Source: Lotus japonicus
Lineage: Eukaryota; Streptophyta; Magnoliopsida; Fabales; Fabaceae
Reading direction: 5' to 3'
DNA: 64,000 nucleotides
Assembly: GCF_012489685.1 (NCBI RefSeq)
Contig: NC_080046.1
Coordinates: forward strand, 35,985,176 to 36,049,175
The position numbers and the translations under genes were made by a program. Within the stretch, counting starts at the first letter, position 1. Each line of letters begins with the position of its first letter. The notes beneath the pieces were generated by a model. That model worked only from the letters and a program-made list of their open reading frames with translations. It searched no databases and had not been told where the DNA came from. Shown here piece by piece: positions 47,701 to 60,902 of this stretch.

Positions 47701-50700
47701 AATCGCGGGACCCTCCAAAAATTTGAAACTTCACAAAAGTTCTTTTTCAAAGTGGTAGCTCGTTAAATTAGCTCCGCGAGGCCTCAATCAGACTGAAATT
47801 TCGCGACCTGTAGCCTGACGTGTGATCCTTTCATTCCAGACTGTGTCGAGAATTGATGTTCTTGAGCGGCAGCATCACACAGCTTCCGACAATCGCGGGA
47901 CCCTCCCAAAAGTCGAAACTTCACAAAAGTTCTTTTTCAAAGTTGTAGCTCGTTACGATAGCTCCGCGAGGCCTCAATCAGACTGAAATTTCGCGACTTG
48001 TAGCCTGAGGTGTGATCCTTTCATTGCAGACTGTGTCGATAATTTGATGTTATTGAGCGGCCGCATCTCACAGCTTCCGACAATCACGGGACCTTCCAAA
48101 AAGTCGAAACTTCACAAAAGTTCTTTTCCAAAGTTGTAGCTCGTTAAGTTATCCGCGGGCCTTAATCAGACTGAAATTTTGCGACTGTAGCCTGACGTGT
48201 GATCCTTTCATTCCAGACTGTGTCGAGAATTTGATGTTCTTGAGCGACAGCATCTCACAGCTTCCGACAATCGCGGGACCCTCCAAAAAGTTGAAACTTC
48301 ACAAAAGTTCTTTTTCAAAGTTGTAGCTCGTTACATTAGCTCCGCGAGGCCTCAATCAGACTGAAATTTCGTGACTTGTAGCCTGAGGTGTGATCCTTTC
48401 ATTGCAGACTGTGTCGATAATTTGATGTTATTGAGCGGCCGCATCTAACAGCTTCCGACAATCGCGGGACCCTCCAAAAAGTCGAAACTTCACAAAAGTC
48501 CTGTTTCAAAGTTGTAGCTCGTACGTTAGCTCCGCGAGGCCTCAATCAGACTGAAATTTCGCGACTTGTAGCCTGACGTGTGATCCTTTCATTCCAGACT
48601 GTGTCGAGAATTTGATGTTCTTGAGCGGCGCATCTCACAGCTTCCGACAATCGCGGGACCCTAAAAATTTGAAACTTCACAAAAGTTCTTTTTCAAAGTG
48701 GTAGCTCGTTACGTTAGCTCCGCGAGGCCTCAATCAGACTGAAATTTCGCGACTTGTAGCCTGAGGTGTGATCCTTTCATTCCAGACTGTGTCGAGAATT
48801 TGATGTTCTTGAGCGACAGCATCTCACAGCTTCCGACAATCGCGGGACCCTCCAAAAAGTTGAAACTTCACAAAAGTTCTTTTTCAAAGTTGTAGCTCGT
48901 TACATTAGCTCCGCGAGGCCTCAATCAGACTGAAATTTCGTGACTTGTAGCCTGAGGTGTGATCCTTTCATTGCAGACTGTGTCGATAATTTGATGTTAT
49001 TGAGCGGCCGCATCTAACAGCTTCCGACAATCGCGGGACCCTCCAAAAAGTCGAAACTTCACAAAAGTCCTGTTTCAATGTTGTAGCTCGTTACGTTAGC
49101 TCCGCGAGGCCTCAATCAGACTGAAATTTCGCGACTTGTAGCCTGAGGTGTGATCCTTTCATCACAGACTGTGTCAAGAATTTGATGTTCTTGAGCGGCG
49201 GCATCTCATAGCTTCCGACAATCGCGGGGCCCTCCAAAAATTTGAAACTTCACAAAAGTTCTTTTTCAAAGTGGTAGCTCGTTAAATTAGCTCCGCGAGG
49301 CCTCAATCAGACTGAAATTTCGCGACCTGTAGCCTGACGTGTGATCCTTTCATTCCAGACTGTGTCGAGAATTTGATGTTCTTGAGCGACAGCATCTCAC
49401 AGCTTCCGACAATCGCGGGACCCTCCAAAAAGTTGAAACTTCACAAAAGTTCTTTTTCAAAGTTGTAGCTCATTACATTAGCTCCGCGAGGCCTCAATCA
49501 GACTGAAATTTCGTGACTTGTAGCCTGAGGTGTGATCCTTTCATTGCAGACTGTGTCGATAATTTGATGTTATTGAGTGGCCGCATCTAACAGCTTCCGA
49601 CATCGCGGGACCCTCCAAAAAGTCGAAACTTCACAAAAGTCCTGTTTCAAAGTTGTAGCTCGTTACGTTAGCTCCGCGAGGCCTCAATCAGACTGAAATT
49701 TCGCGACTTGTAGCCTGAGGTGTGATCCTTTCATCACAGACTGTGTCGAGAATTTGATGTTCTTGAGCGGCGGCATCTCATAGCTTCCGACAATCGCGGG
49801 ACCCTCCAAAAATTTGAAACTTCACAAAAGTTCTTTTTCAAAGTGGTAGCTCGTTAAATTAGCTCCGCGAGGCCTCAATCAGACTGAAATTTCGCGACCT
49901 GTAGCCTGACGTGTGATCCTTTCATTCCAGACTGTGTCGAGAATTGATGTTCTTGAGCGGCAGCATCTCACAGCTTCCGACAATCGCGGGACCCTCCAAA
50001 AAGTCGAAACTTCACAAAAGTTCTTTTTCAAAGTTGTAGCTCGTTACGATAGCTCCGCGAGGCCTCAATCAGACTGAAATTTCGCGACTTGTAGCCTGAG
50101 GTGTGATCCTTTCATTGCAGACTGTGTCGATAATTTGATGTTATTGAGCGGCCGCATCTCACAGCTTCCGACAATCACGGGACCTTCCTAAAAGTCGAAA
50201 CTTCACAAAAGTTCTTTTCCAAAGTTGTAGCTCGTTAAGTTATTACGCGGGGCCTTAATCAGACTGAAATTTTGCGACATGTAGCCTGACGTGTGATCCT
50301 TTCATTCCAGACTGTGTCGAGAATTTGATGTTCTTGAGCGACAGCATCTCACAGCTTCCGACAATCGCGGGACCCTCCAAAAAGTTGAAACTTCACAAAA
50401 GTTCTTTTTCAAAGTTGTAGCTCGTTACATTAGCTCCGCGAGGCCTCAATCAGACTGAAATTTCGTGACTTGTAGCCTGAGGTGTGATCCTTTCATTGCA
50501 GACTGTGTCGATAATTTGATGTTATTGAGCGGCCGCATCTAACAGCTTCCGACAATCGCGGGACCCTCCAAAAAGTCGAAACTTCACAAAAGTCCTGTTT
50601 CAAAGTTGTAGCTCGTTACGTTAGCTCCGCGAGGCCTCAATCAGACTGAAATTTCGCGACTGTAGCCTGACGTGTGATCCTTTCATTCCAGACTGTGTCG

Positions 50701-53700
50701 AGAATTTGATGTTCTTGAGCGGCAGCATCTCACAGCTTCCGACAATCGCGGGACCCTAAAAATTTGAAACTTCACAAAAGTTCTTTTTCAAAGTGGTAGC
50801 TCGTTACGTTAGCTCCGCGAGGCCTCAATCAGACTGAAATTTCGCGACTTGTAGCCTGAGGTGTGATCCTTTCATTGCAGACTGTGTCGAGAATTTGATG
50901 TTCTTGAGCGGCGGCATCTCACAGCTTCCGACAATCGCGGGACCCTCCAAAAAGTTGAAACTTCACAAAAGTTCTTTTTCAAAGTTGTAGCTCGTTACAT
51001 TAGCTCCGCGAGGCCTCAATCAGACTGAAATTTCGTGACTTGTAGCCTGAGGTGTGATCCTTTCATTGCAGACTGTGTCGATAATTTGATGTTATTGAGC
51101 GGCCGCATCTAACAGCTTCCGACAATCGCGGGACCCTCCAAAAAGTCGAAACTTCACAAAAGTCCTGTTTCAATGTTGTAGCTCGTTACGTTAGCTCCGC
51201 GAGGCCTCAATCAGACTGAAATTTCGCGACTTGTAGCCTGAGGTGTGATCCTTTCATCACAGACTGTGTCAGAATTTGATGTTCTTGAGCGGCGGCATCT
51301 CATAGCTTCCGACAATCGCGGGCCCTCCAAAAATTTGAAACTTCACAAAAGTTCTTTTTCAAAGTGGTAGCTCGTTAAATTAGCTCCGCGAGGCCTCAAT
51401 CAGACTGAAATTTCGCGACCTGTAGCCTGACGTGTGATCCTTTCATTCCAGACTGTGTCGAGAATTTGATGTTCTTGAGCGACAGCATCTCACAGCTTCC
51501 GAAAATCGCGGGACCCTCCAAAAAGTTGAAACTTCACAAAAGTTCTTTTTCAAAGTTGTAGCTCATTACATTAGCTCCGCGAGGCCTCAATCAGACTGAA
51601 ATTTCGTGACTTGTAGCCTGAGGTGTGATCCTTTCATTGCAGACTGTGTCGATAATTTGATGTTATTGAGTGGCCGCATCTAACAGCTTCCGACTATCGC
51701 GGGACCCTCCAAAAAGTCGAAACTTCACAAAAGTCCTGTTTCAAAGTTGTAGCTCGTTACGTTAGCTCCGCGAGGCCTCAATCAGACTGAAATTTCGCGA
51801 CTTGTAGCCTGAGGTGTGATCCTTTCATCACAGACTGTGTCGAGAATTTGATGTTCTTGAGCGGCGGCATCTCATAGCTTCCGACAATCGCGAGACCCTC
51901 CAAAAATTTGAAACTTCACAAAAGTTCTTTTTCAAAGTGGTAGCTCGTTAAATTAGCTCCGCGAGGCCTCAATCAGACTGAAATTTCGCGACCTGTAGCC
52001 TGACGTGTGATCCTTTCATTCCAGACTGTGTCGAGAATTGATGTTCTTGAGCGGCAGCATCTCACAGCTTCCGACAATCGCGGGACCCTCCCAAAAGTCG
52101 AAACTTCACAAAAGTTCTTTTTCAAAGTTGTAGCTCGTTACGATAGCTCCGCGAGGCCTCAATCAGACTGAAATTTCGCGACTTGTAGCCTGAGGTGTGA
52201 TCCTTTCATTGCAGACTGTGTCGATAATTTGATGTTATTGAGCGGCCGCATCTCACAGCTTCCGACAATCACGGGACCTTCCTAAAAGTCGAAACTTCAC
52301 AAAAGTTCTTTTCAAAGTTGTAGCTCGTTAAGTTATTCGCGGGGCCTAATCAGACTGAAATTTTGCGACATGTAGCCTGACGTGTGATCCTTTCATTCCA
52401 GACTGTGTCGAGAATTTGATGTTCTTGAGCGACAGCATCTCACAGCTTCCGACAATCGCGGGACCCTCCAAAAAGTTGAAACTTCACAAAAGTTCTTTTT
52501 CAAAGTTGTAGCTCGTTACATTAGCTCCGCGAGGCCTCAATCAGACTGAAATTTCGTGACTTGTAGCCTGAGGTGTGATCCTTTCATTGCAGACTGTGTC
52601 GATAATTTGATGTTATTGAGCGGCCGCATCTAACAGCTTCCGACAATCGCGGGACCCTCCAAAAAGTCGAAACTTCACAAAAGTCCTGTTTCAAAGTTGT
52701 AGCTCGTTACGTTAGCTCCGCGAGGCCTCAATCAGACTGAAATTTCGCGACATGTAGCCTGACGTGTGATCCTTTCATTCCAGACTGTGTCGAGAATTTG
52801 ATGTTCTTGAGCGGCAGCATCTCACAGCTTCCGACAATCGCGGGACCCTAAAAATTTGAAACTTCACAAAAGTTCTTTTTCAAAGTGGTAGCTCGTTACG
52901 TTAGCTCCGCGAGGCCTCAATCAGACTGAAATTTCGCGACTTGTAGCCTGAGGTGTGATCCTTTCATTGCAGACTGTGTCGAGAATTTGATGTTCTTGAG
53001 CGGCGGCATCTCACAGCTTCCGACAATCGCGGACCCTCCAAAAAGTCGAAACTTCACAAAAGTTCTTTATCAAAGTGGTAGCTCGTTACGTTAGCTCCGC
53101 GAGGCCTCAATCAGACTGAAATTTCGCGACTTGTAGCCTGAGGTGTGATCCTTTCATTGCAGACTGTGTCGAGAATTTGATGTTCTTGAGCGGCGGCATC
53201 TCACAGCTTCCGACAATCGCGGGACCCTCCAAAAAGTCGAAACGTCACAAAAGTTCTTTATCAAAGTGGTAGCTCGTTACGTTAGCTCCGCGAGGCCTCA
53301 ATCAGACTGAAATTTCGCGACTTGTAGCCTGAGGTGTGATCCTTTCATTGCAGACTGTGTCGATAATTTGATGTTCTTGAGCGGCTGCATCTAACAGCTT
53401 CCGACAATCGCGGGACCGTCCAAAAAGTCGAAACTTCACAAAAGTTCTTTTTCAAAGTTGTAGCTCGTTACGTTAGCTCCGCGAGGCCTCAATCAGACTG
53501 AATTTCGCGACTTGTAGCCTGAGGTGTGATCCTTTCATTGCAGACTGTGTCGAGAATTTGATGTTTTTGATCGGCCGCATCTCACAGCTTCCGACAATCA
53601 CGGGACCTTCCAAAAGTCGAAACTTCACAAAAGTTCTTTTCCAAAGTTGTAGCTCGTTAAGTTTGCACGCGAGGCCTCAATCAGACTGAAATTTCGCGAC

Positions 53701-56700
53701 TTGTAGCCTGACGTGTGATCCTTTCATTCAGACTGTGTCGAGAATTTGATGTTCTTGAGCGACAGCATCTTACAGCTTCCGACAATCGCGGGACCCTCCA
53801 AAAAGTCGAAACTTCACAAAAGTTCTTTTTCAAAGTGGTAGCTCGTTACGTTAGCTCCGCGAGGCCTCAATCAGACTGAAATTTCGTGACTTGTAGCCTG
53901 AGGTGTGATCCTTTCATTGCAGACTGTGTCGATAATTTGATGTTATTGAGCGGCCGCATCTAACAGCTTCCGACAATCGCGGGACCCTCCAAAAAGTCGA
54001 AACTTCACAAAAGTCCTGTTTCAATGTTGTAGCTCGTTACGTTAGCTCCGCGAGGCCTCAATCAGACTGAAATTTCGCGACTTGTAGCCTGAGGTGTGAT
54101 CCTTTCATTGCAGACTGTGTCGAGAATTTGATGTTCTTGAGCGACAGCATCTCACAGCTTCCGACAATCGCGGGACCCTCCAAAAAGTTGAAACTTCACA
54201 AAAGTTCTTTTTCAAAGTTGTAGCTCGTTACATTAGCACCGCGAGGCCTCAATCAGACTGAAATTTCGTGACTTGTAGCCTGAGGTGTGATCCTTTCATT
54301 GCAGACTGTGTCGATAATTTGATGTTATTGAGCGGCCGCATCTAACAGCTTCCGACAATCACGGGACCCTCCAAAAAGTTGAAACTTCACAAAAGTTCTT
54401 TTTCAAAGTTGTAGCTCGTTACATTAGCTCCACGAGGCCTCAATGAGACTGAAATTTCGCGACTTGTAGCCTGAGGTGTGATCCTTTCATCACAGACTGT
54501 GTCGAGAATTTGATGTTCTTGAGCGGCGGCATCTCATAGCTTCCGACAATCGCGGGACCCTCCAAAAATTTGAAACTTCACAAAAGTTCTTTTTCAAAGT
54601 GGTAGCTCGTTAAATTAGCTCCGCGAGGCCTCAATCAGACTGAAATTTCGCGACCTGTAGCCTGACGTGTGATCCTTTCATTCCAGACTGTGTCGAGAAT
54701 TTGATGTTCTTGAGCGACAGCATCTCACAGCTTCCGAAAATCGCGGGACCCTCCAAAAAGTTGAAACTTCACAAAAGTTCTTTTTCAAAGTTGTAGCTCA
54801 TTACATTAGCTCCGCGAGGCCTCAATCAGACTGAAATTTCGTGACTTGTAGCCTGAGGTGTGATCCTTTCATTGCAGACTGTGTCGATAATTTGATGTTA
54901 TTGAGTGGCCGCATCTAACAGCTTCCGACTATCGCGGGACCCTCCAAAAAGTCGAAACTTCACAAAAGTCCTGTTTCAATGTTGTAGCTCGTTACGTTAG
55001 CTCCGCGAGGCCTCAATCAGACTGAATTTCGCGACTTGTAGCCTGAGGTGTGATCCTTTCATTGCAGACTGTGTCGAGAATTTGATGTTTTGATCGGCCG
55101 CATCTCACAGCTTCCGACAATCACGGGACCTTCCAAAAGTCGAAACTTCACAAAAGTTCTTTTCCAAAGTTGTAGCTCGTTAAGTTTGCCGCGAGGCCTC
55201 AATCAGACTGAAATTTCGCGACTTGTAGCCTGACGTGTGATCCTTTCATTCAGACTGTGTCGAGAATTTGATGTTCTTGAGCGACAGCATCTACAGCTTC
55301 CGACAATCGCGGGACCCTCCAAAAAGTCGAAACTTCACAAAAGTTCTTTTTCAAAGTGGTAGCTCGTTACGTTAGCTCCGCGAGGCCTCAATCAGACTGA
55401 AATTTCGTGACTTGTAGCCTGAGGTGTGATCCTTTCATTGCAGACTGTGTCGATAATTTGATGTTATTGAGCGGCCGCATCTAACAGCTTCCGACAATCG
55501 CGGGACCCTCCAAAAAGTCGAAACTTCACAAAAGTCCTGTTTCAATGTTGTAGCTCGTTACGTTAGCTCCGCGAGGCCTCAATCAGACTGAAATTTCGCG
55601 ACTTGTAGCCTGAGGTGTGATCCTTTCATTGCAGACTGTGTCGAGAATTTGATGTTCTTGAGCGACAGCATCTCACAGCTTCCGACAATCGCGGGACCCT
55701 CCAAAAAGTTGAAACTTCACAAAAGTTCTTTTTCAAAGTTGTAGCCGTTACATTAGCTCCGCGAGGCCTCAATCAGACTGAAATTTCGTGACTTGTAGCC
55801 TGAGGTGTGATCCTTTCATTGCAGACTGTGTCGATAATTTGATGTTATTGAGCGGCCGCATCTAACAGCTTCCGACAATCACGGGACCCTCCAAAAAGTT
55901 GAAACTTCACAAAAGTTCTTTTTCAAAGTTGTAGCTCGTTACATTAGCTCCGCGAGGCCTCAATCAGACTGAAATTTCGCGACTTGTAGCCTGAGGTGTG
56001 ATCCTTTCATCACAGACTGTGTCGAGAATTTGATGTTCTTGAGCGGCGGCATCTCATAGCTTCCGACAATCGCGGGACCCTCCAAAAATTTGAAACTTCA
56101 CAAAAGTTCTTTTTCAAAGGGGTAGCTCGTTAAATTAGCTCCGCGAGGCCTCAATCAGACTGAAATTTCGCGACCTGTAGCCTGACGTGTGATCCTTTCA
56201 TTCCAGACTGTGTCGAGAATTTGATGTTCTTGAGCGACAGCATCTCACAGCTTCCGAAAATCGCGGGACCCTCCAAAAAGTTGAAACTTCACAAAAGTTC
56301 TTTTTCAAAGTTGTAGCTCATTACATTAGCTCCGCGAGGCCTCAATCAGACTGAAATTTCGTGACTTGTAGCCTGAGGTGTGATCCTTTCATTGCAGACT
56401 GTGTCGATAATTTGATGTTATTGAGTGGCCGCATCTAACAGCTTCCGACTATCGCGGGACCCTCCAAAAAGTCGAAACTTCACAAAAGTCCTGTTTCAAA
56501 GTTGTAGCTCGTTACGTTAGCTCCGCGAGGCCTCAATCAGACTGAAATTTCGCGACTTGTAGCCTGAGGTGTGATCCTTTCATCACAGACTGTGTCGAGA
56601 ATTTGATGTTCTTGAGCGGCCGCATCTAACAGCTTCCGACAATCGCGAGACCGTCCAAAAAGTCGAAACTTCACAAAAGTTCTTTTTCAAAGTTGTAGCT

Positions 56701-59700
56701 CGTTACGTTAGCTCCGCGAGGCCTCAATCAGACTGAAATTTCGAGACTTGTAGCCTGAGGTGTGATCCTTTCATTGCAGACTGTGTCGAGAATTTGATGT
56801 TCTTGAGCGGCCGCATCTAACAGCTTCCGACAATCGCGGGACCGTCCAAAAAGTCGAAACTTCACAAAAGTTCTTTTTCAAAGTGGTAGCTCGTTACGTT
56901 AGCTCCGCGAGGCCTCAATCAGACTGAAATTTCGCGACTTGTAGCCTGACGTGTGATCCTTTCATTCCAGACTGTGTCGAGAATTTGATGTTCTTGAGCG
57001 ACAGCATCTCACAGCTTCCGAAAATCGCGGGACCCTCCAAAAAGTTGAAACTTCACAAAAGTTCTTTTTCAAAGTTGTAGCTCATTACATTAGCTCCGCG
57101 AGGCCTCAATCAGACTGAAATTTCGTGACTTGTAGCCTGAGGTGTGATCCTTTCATTGCAGACTATGTCGATAATTTGATGTTATTGAGTGGCCGCATCT
57201 AACAGCTTCCGACAATCACGGGACCTCCAAAAAGTTGAAACTTCACAAAAGTTCTTTTTCAAAGTTGTAGCTCGTTACATTAGCTCCGCGAGGCCTCAAT
57301 CAGACTGAAATTTCGCGACTTGTAGCCTGAGGTGTGATCCTTTCATCACAGACTGTGTCGAGAATTTGATGTTCTTGAGCGGCGGCATCTCATAGCTTCC
57401 GACAATCGCGGGACCCTCCAAAAATTTGAAACTTCACAAAAGTTCTTTTTCAAAGTGGTAGCTCGTTAAATTAGCTCCGCGAGGCCTCAATCAGACTGAA
57501 ATTTCGCGACCTGTAGCCTGACGTGTGATCCTTTCATTCCAGACTGTGTCGAGAATTTGATGTTCTTGAGCGACAGCATCTCACAGCTTCCGAAAATCGC
57601 GGGACCCTCCAAAAAGTTGAAACTTCACAAAAGTTCTTTTTCAAAGTTGTAGCTCATTACATTAGCTCCGCGAGGCCTCAATCAGACTGAAATTTCGTGA
57701 CTTGTAGCCTGAGGTGTGATCCTTTCATTGCAGACTGTGTCGATAATTTGATGTTATTGAGTGGCCGCATCTAACAGCTTCCGACTATCGCGGGACCCTC
57801 CAAAAAGTCGAAACTTCACAAAAGTCCTGTTTCAAAGTTGTAGCTCGTTACGTTAGCTCCGCGAGGCCTCAATCAGACTGAAATTTCGCGACTTGTAGCC
57901 TGAGGTGTGATCCTTTCATCACAGACTGTGTCGAGAATTTGATGTTCTTGAGCGGCCGCATCTAACAGCTTCCGACAATCGCGGGACCGTCCAAAAAGTC
58001 GAAACTTCACAAAAGTTCTTTTTCAAAGTTGTAGCTCGTTACGTTAGCTCCGCGAGGCCTCAATCAGACTGAAATTTCGAGACTTGTAGCCTGAGGTGTG
58101 ATCCTTTCATTGCAGACTGTGTCGAGAATTTGATGTTCTTGAGCGGCCGCATCTAACAGCTTCCGACAATCACGGGACCCTCCAAAAAGTTGAAACTTCA
58201 CAAAAGTTCTTTTTCAAAGTGGTAGCTCGTTACGTTAGCTCCGCGAGGCCTCAATCAGACTGAAATTTCGAGACTTGTAGCCTGAGGTGTGATCCTTTCA
58301 TTGCAGACTGTGTCGAGAATTTGATGTTCTTGAGCGGCCGCATCTAACAGCTTCCGACAATCGCGGGACCGTCCAAAAAGTCGAAACTTCACAAAAGTTC
58401 TTTTTCAAAGTGGTAGCTCGTTACGTTAGCTCCGCGAGGCCTCAATCAGACTGAAATTTCGCGACTTGTAGCCTGAGGTGTGATCCTTTCATTGCAGACT
58501 GTGTCGAGAATTTGATGTTCTTAAGCAACAGCATCTCACAGCTTCCGACAATCGCGGGACCCTCCAAAAAGTTGAAACTTCACAAAAGTTCTTTTTCAAA
58601 GTTGTAGCTCGTTACATTAGCTCCGCGAGGCCTCAATCAGACTGAAATTTCGTGACTTGTAGCCTGAGGTGTGATCCTTTCATTGCAGACTGTGTCGATA
58701 ATTTGATGTTATTGAGTGGCCGCATCTAACAGCTTCCGACAATCACGGGACCCTCCAAAAAGTTGAAACTTCACAAAAGTTCTTTTTCAAAGTTGTAGCT
58801 CGTTACGTTAGCTCCGCGAGGCCTCAATCAGACTGAAATTTCGCGACTTGTAGCCTGAGGTGTGATCCTTTCATCACAGACTGTGTCGAGAATTTGATGT
58901 TCTTGAGCGGCGGCATCTCATAGCTTCCGACAATCGCGGGACCCTCCAAAAATTTGAAACTTCACAAAAGTTCTTTTTCAAAGTGGTAGCTCGTTACGTT
59001 AGCTCCGCGAGGCCTCAATCAGACTGAAATTTCGCGACCTGTAGCCTGACGTGTGATCCTTTCATTCCAGACTGTGTCGAGAATTTGATGTTCTTGAGCG
59101 ACAGCATCTCACAGCTTCCGAAAATCGCGGGACCCTCCAAAAAGTTGAAACTTCACAAAAGTTCTTTTTCAAAGTTGTAGCTCATTACATTAGCTCCGCG
59201 AGGCCTCAATCAGACTGAAATTTCGTGACTTGTAGCCTGAGGTGTGATCCTTTCATTGCAGACTGTGTCGATAATTTGATGTTATTGAGTGGCCGCATCT
59301 AACAGCTTCCGACTATCGCGGGACCCTCCAAAAAGTCGAAACTTCACAAAAGTCCTGTTTCAAAGTTGTAGCTCGTTACGTTAGCTCCGCGAGGCCTCAA
59401 TCAGACTGAAATTTCGCGACTTGTAGCCTGAGGTGTGATCCTTTCATCACAGACTGTGTCGAGAATTTGATGTTCTTGAGCGGCCGCATCTAACAGCTTC
59501 CGACAATCGCGAGACCGTCCAAAAAGTCGAAACTTCACAAAAGTTCTTTTTCAAAGTTGTAGCTCGTTACGTTAGCTCCGCGAGGCCTCAATCAGACTGA
59601 AATTTCGAGACTTGTAGCCTGAGGTGTGATCCTTTCATTGCAGACTGTGTCGAGAATTTGATGTTCTTGAGCGGCCGCATCTAACAGCTTCCGACAATCG

Positions 59701-60356
59701 CGGGACCGTCCAAAAAGTCGAAACTTCACAAAAGTTCTTTTTCAAAGTGGTAGCTCGTTACGTTAGCTCCGCGAGGCCTCAATCAGACTGAAATTTCGCG
59801 ACTTGTAGCCTGACGTGTGATCCTTTCATTCCAGACTGTGTCGAGAATTTGATGTTCTTGAGCGACAGCATCTCACAGCTTCCGAAAATCGCGGGACCCT
59901 CCAAAAAAGTTGAAACTTCACAAAAGTTCTTTTTCAAAGTTGTAGCTCATTACATTAGCTCCGCGAGGCCTCAATCAGACTGAAATTTCGTGACTTGTAG
60001 CCTGAGGTGTGATCCTTTCATTGCAGACTGTGTCGATAATTTGATGTTATTGAGGCCGCATCTAACAGCTTCCGACAATCGCGGGACCCTCCAAAAAGTC
60101 GAAACTTCACAAAAGTTCTTTTTCAAAGTTGTAGCTCGTACGTTAGCTCCGCGAGGCCTCAATCAGACTGAAATTTCGGACTTGTAGCCTGAGGTGTGAT
60201 CCTTTCATTGCAGACTGTGTCGAGAATTTGATGTTCTTGAGCGGCCGCATCTAACAGCTTCCGACAATCGCGGACCCTCCAAAAAGTCGAAACTTCACAA
60301 AAGTTCTTTTTCAAAGTGGTAGCTCGTTACGTTAGCTGCGAGGCCTCAATCAGACT
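32706..60356 (+). repeat. 191-bp satellite array (~27.7 kb, ~145 monomers)
   Basis: Head-to-tail monomers of 190-192 bp; landmarks TCCGCGAGGCCTCAATCAG at 32911, 33103, 33295, 33486 and 33676 give the period. Every monomer has CTTGTAGCCTGAGGTGTG, CTTCCGACAATCGCGGGAC and TTTTTCAAAGTTGTAGCTC. Variants (CGACCTGTAGCCTGACG, AAATTTGAAAC, GAGCGGCCGCATC, TTACATTAGC) recur in order and define HORs: ~2.09 kb (11 monomers) between ~41.9 and 52.0 kb, and other registers at 37-41 kb and 53-57 kb. Both ends are assembly gaps. No coding potential beyond short satellite ORFs. Confidence 0.97.
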
Positions 60357-60456
60357 NNNNNNNNNNNNNNNNNNNNNNNNNNNNNNNNNNNNNNNNNNNN
60401 NNNNNNNNNNNNNNNNNNNNNNNNNNNNNNNNNNNNNNNNNNNNNNNNNNNNNNNN
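60357..60456. other. Assembly gap (100 N)
   Basis: Exactly 100 N. Left of it is the plus-orientation 191-bp satellite; right of it is part of a minus-strand LTR. Confidence 0.99.
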
Positions 60457-60902
60457 CAAGTCTGGCAACGCGGACGGAATCTTCGTTAGAAGTCCCGAAT
60501 AGAAAAAGTATTCATCCATTGCTCGAAAATAGGGTTTCGAAGCAAAGAATTAGCGTCGGCGGACATCCGAAAAGTGAAACCTATCGTGCGTACAGTCCAG
60601 AGTTCCGAAATGAAACGCTGGTCGATGGAAAATAAAAAGAATCTTTAAATTTTCCGAGAGTTCGAAATCTCACTCAAAACGTTGCTTTAAGAGCGAAATA
60701 GCCTATTCTGGGACACGCTTGCCATAAGGCAGGTGTGCAGACGACTCGCACTAACTCCGAAAACAGCTACGCAACATTCCTCAAGCAATTCCTGAACTTT
60801 CTTCTTCATTAATCTTTCTCAAATGTCAAACTCCTGTCACGCTTACACTATTTCTACGTGTGAGTCGGAAACTTAACTTGTTCTGAAAATCCAGGTCTTA
60901 CA
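60457..60902 (-). mobile_element. Start of a Tekay-like LTR, minus strand, truncated by the gap
   Basis: On the minus strand it begins at 60902 with TGTAAGACCTGGATTTTC and resembles the first ~450 bp of the LTR at 1619, with patches in the same order (for example a GTTCAGGAA block and a CTGGACTGTACG block against CTGGAAAGTACG). It is the 5' end of a 5' or solo LTR lying mostly in the gap. The satellite resumes directly at CTACAACTTTG. Confidence 0.72.
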
